A model generated the notes under the pieces. The model was not told the origin of the DNA. It did not search any database and saw only the letters and a program-made list of their open reading frames with translations. A DNA stretch of 64,000 bases from Opitutia bacterium ISCC 52 (GTDB lineage Bacteria; Verrucomicrobiota; Verrucomicrobiia; Opitutales; UBA2995): contig CP076040.1 in assembly GCA_014529675.2 (NCBI GenBank), positions 1,550,001-1,614,000 of the forward strand, in the 5' to 3' direction. The position numbers were made by a program, and so were the translations under genes. This document shows, piece after piece, positions 63,699-64,000 of the stretch (its first letter is position 1; each line of letters begins with the position of its first letter).

Positions 63699-64000
63699 AT
63701 GCCGAAATACAAGCTTGAATACCTCTGGCTCGACGGATACCAACCCGTGCCGAACCTCCGTGGAAAAACAAGAATCGCTTCTGAAGCTCCAACTTCTGTG
63801 GAAGATTTACCTTTATGGGGATTCGATGGTAGTTCTACTCAGCAGGCCGATGGCAGCGACTCTGATTGCATGCTGAAGCCAGTAGCCCTATACCCTGACA
63901 GCGGACGGAATAATGCTTTCCTCGTAATGTGTGAGGTTACATTGCCCAATGGCGATCCACACCCAAGTAACAACCGTGCCACCATCCTTGACGATGAGAA
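63699..64000 (+). CDS. Type II glutamine synthetase, N-terminal part
   Basis: Glutamine synthetase joins ammonia to glutamate with ATP. ATG at 63699 opens a frame that runs off the window (100 codons seen). 'KYKLEYLWLDGYQPVPNLRGKTRI', split by eye into family blocks, then 'LPLWGFDGSSTQQADGSDSDCMLKPVALYPD' and 'NAFLVMCEVTLPNGDPHPSN' are typical for GSII, the eukaryote-like form also found in rhizobia and actinomycetes. The catalytic glutamates lie beyond the window. The 188 bases upstream hold no gene and should contain its promoter. Confidence 0.92.
   Translation, partial: MPKYKLEYLWLDGYQPVPNLRGKTRIASEAPTSVEDLPLWGFDGSSTQQADGSDSDCMLKPVALYPDSGRNNAFLVMCEVTLPNGDPHPSNNRATILDDE

Overview
The window looks like chromosome from a free-living, probably marine member of the Verrucomicrobiota, most likely the Opitutia/Puniceicoccales side. 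This is inferred from gene content: S1 sulfatases, very long TonB-dependent receptors with a conserved 'STLAGTRIKTDLKDLG' plug start, a PSCyt/DUF1592 plus Tat-exported DUF1552 pair, GSDH-type propellers with PKD and CxxCH modules, BamB/PQQ-like propellers and LacI regulators. Few genes have a clear Shine-Dalgarno sequence, and starts include TTG and GTG. There are no rRNA genes, tRNAs, CRISPR arrays, phages or complete insertion sequences that I could find. The accessory signal comes from palindromic intergenic elements, gene remnants and a sulfatase/transport catabolic locus.

Layout. 0-1.4 kb: end of a PQQ-like propeller gene, a truncated second propeller gene, and a large inverted-repeat element. 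1.4-13.6 kb: LacI regulator, sulfatase, two tandem TonB-dependent receptors and a secreted protein of unknown function. Three copies of an 18-bp palindrome (TGCTAAACGCGTTTAGCA and variants) lie upstream of the sulfatase and of each receptor and are probably the operators of this LacI protein. 13.7-20 kb: Asp-box propeller, a tripartite tricarboxylate transporter (solute-binding protein fused to TctB, then TctA), an L-fuconate-dehydratase-like enolase and an exported RraA-like protein. 20-25.7 kb: three more sulfatases, two with Arg-Gly-rich tails, and a secreted cyclase. Together 1.4-25.7 kb reads as a locus for a sulfated polysaccharide, plausibly fucose-containing, and for the sugar acids derived from it.

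25.7-46 kb: GSDH/PKD/cytochrome protein, the DUF1592-DUF1552 pair, a two-gene phosphorelay whose first kinase starts inside its HAMP domain, a Gfo/Idh/MocA oxidoreductase, a 1947-residue modular metalloprotease, a GH71/99-like protein, an iduronate-2-sulfatase-like enzyme and a thioesterase gene broken by an in-frame TGA. 46.3-51 kb: a TolC-MacA-MacB type efflux operon on the minus strand. 51.3-54.6 kb: GntP-type gluconate transporter and an IlvD/Edd dehydratase, probably for another sugar acid. 54.6-55.5 kb: gene remnants.

55.7-64 kb is more housekeeping in character: ExbD, an ABC-F ATPase, a shikimate-dehydrogenase-like protein, a glycine-rich RRM protein, a PQQ dehydrogenase with an internal cytochrome c, a Bax-inhibitor-1 protein, an overlapping PP2C phosphatase/mini-kinase pair, and the start of a type II glutamine synthetase running off the window.
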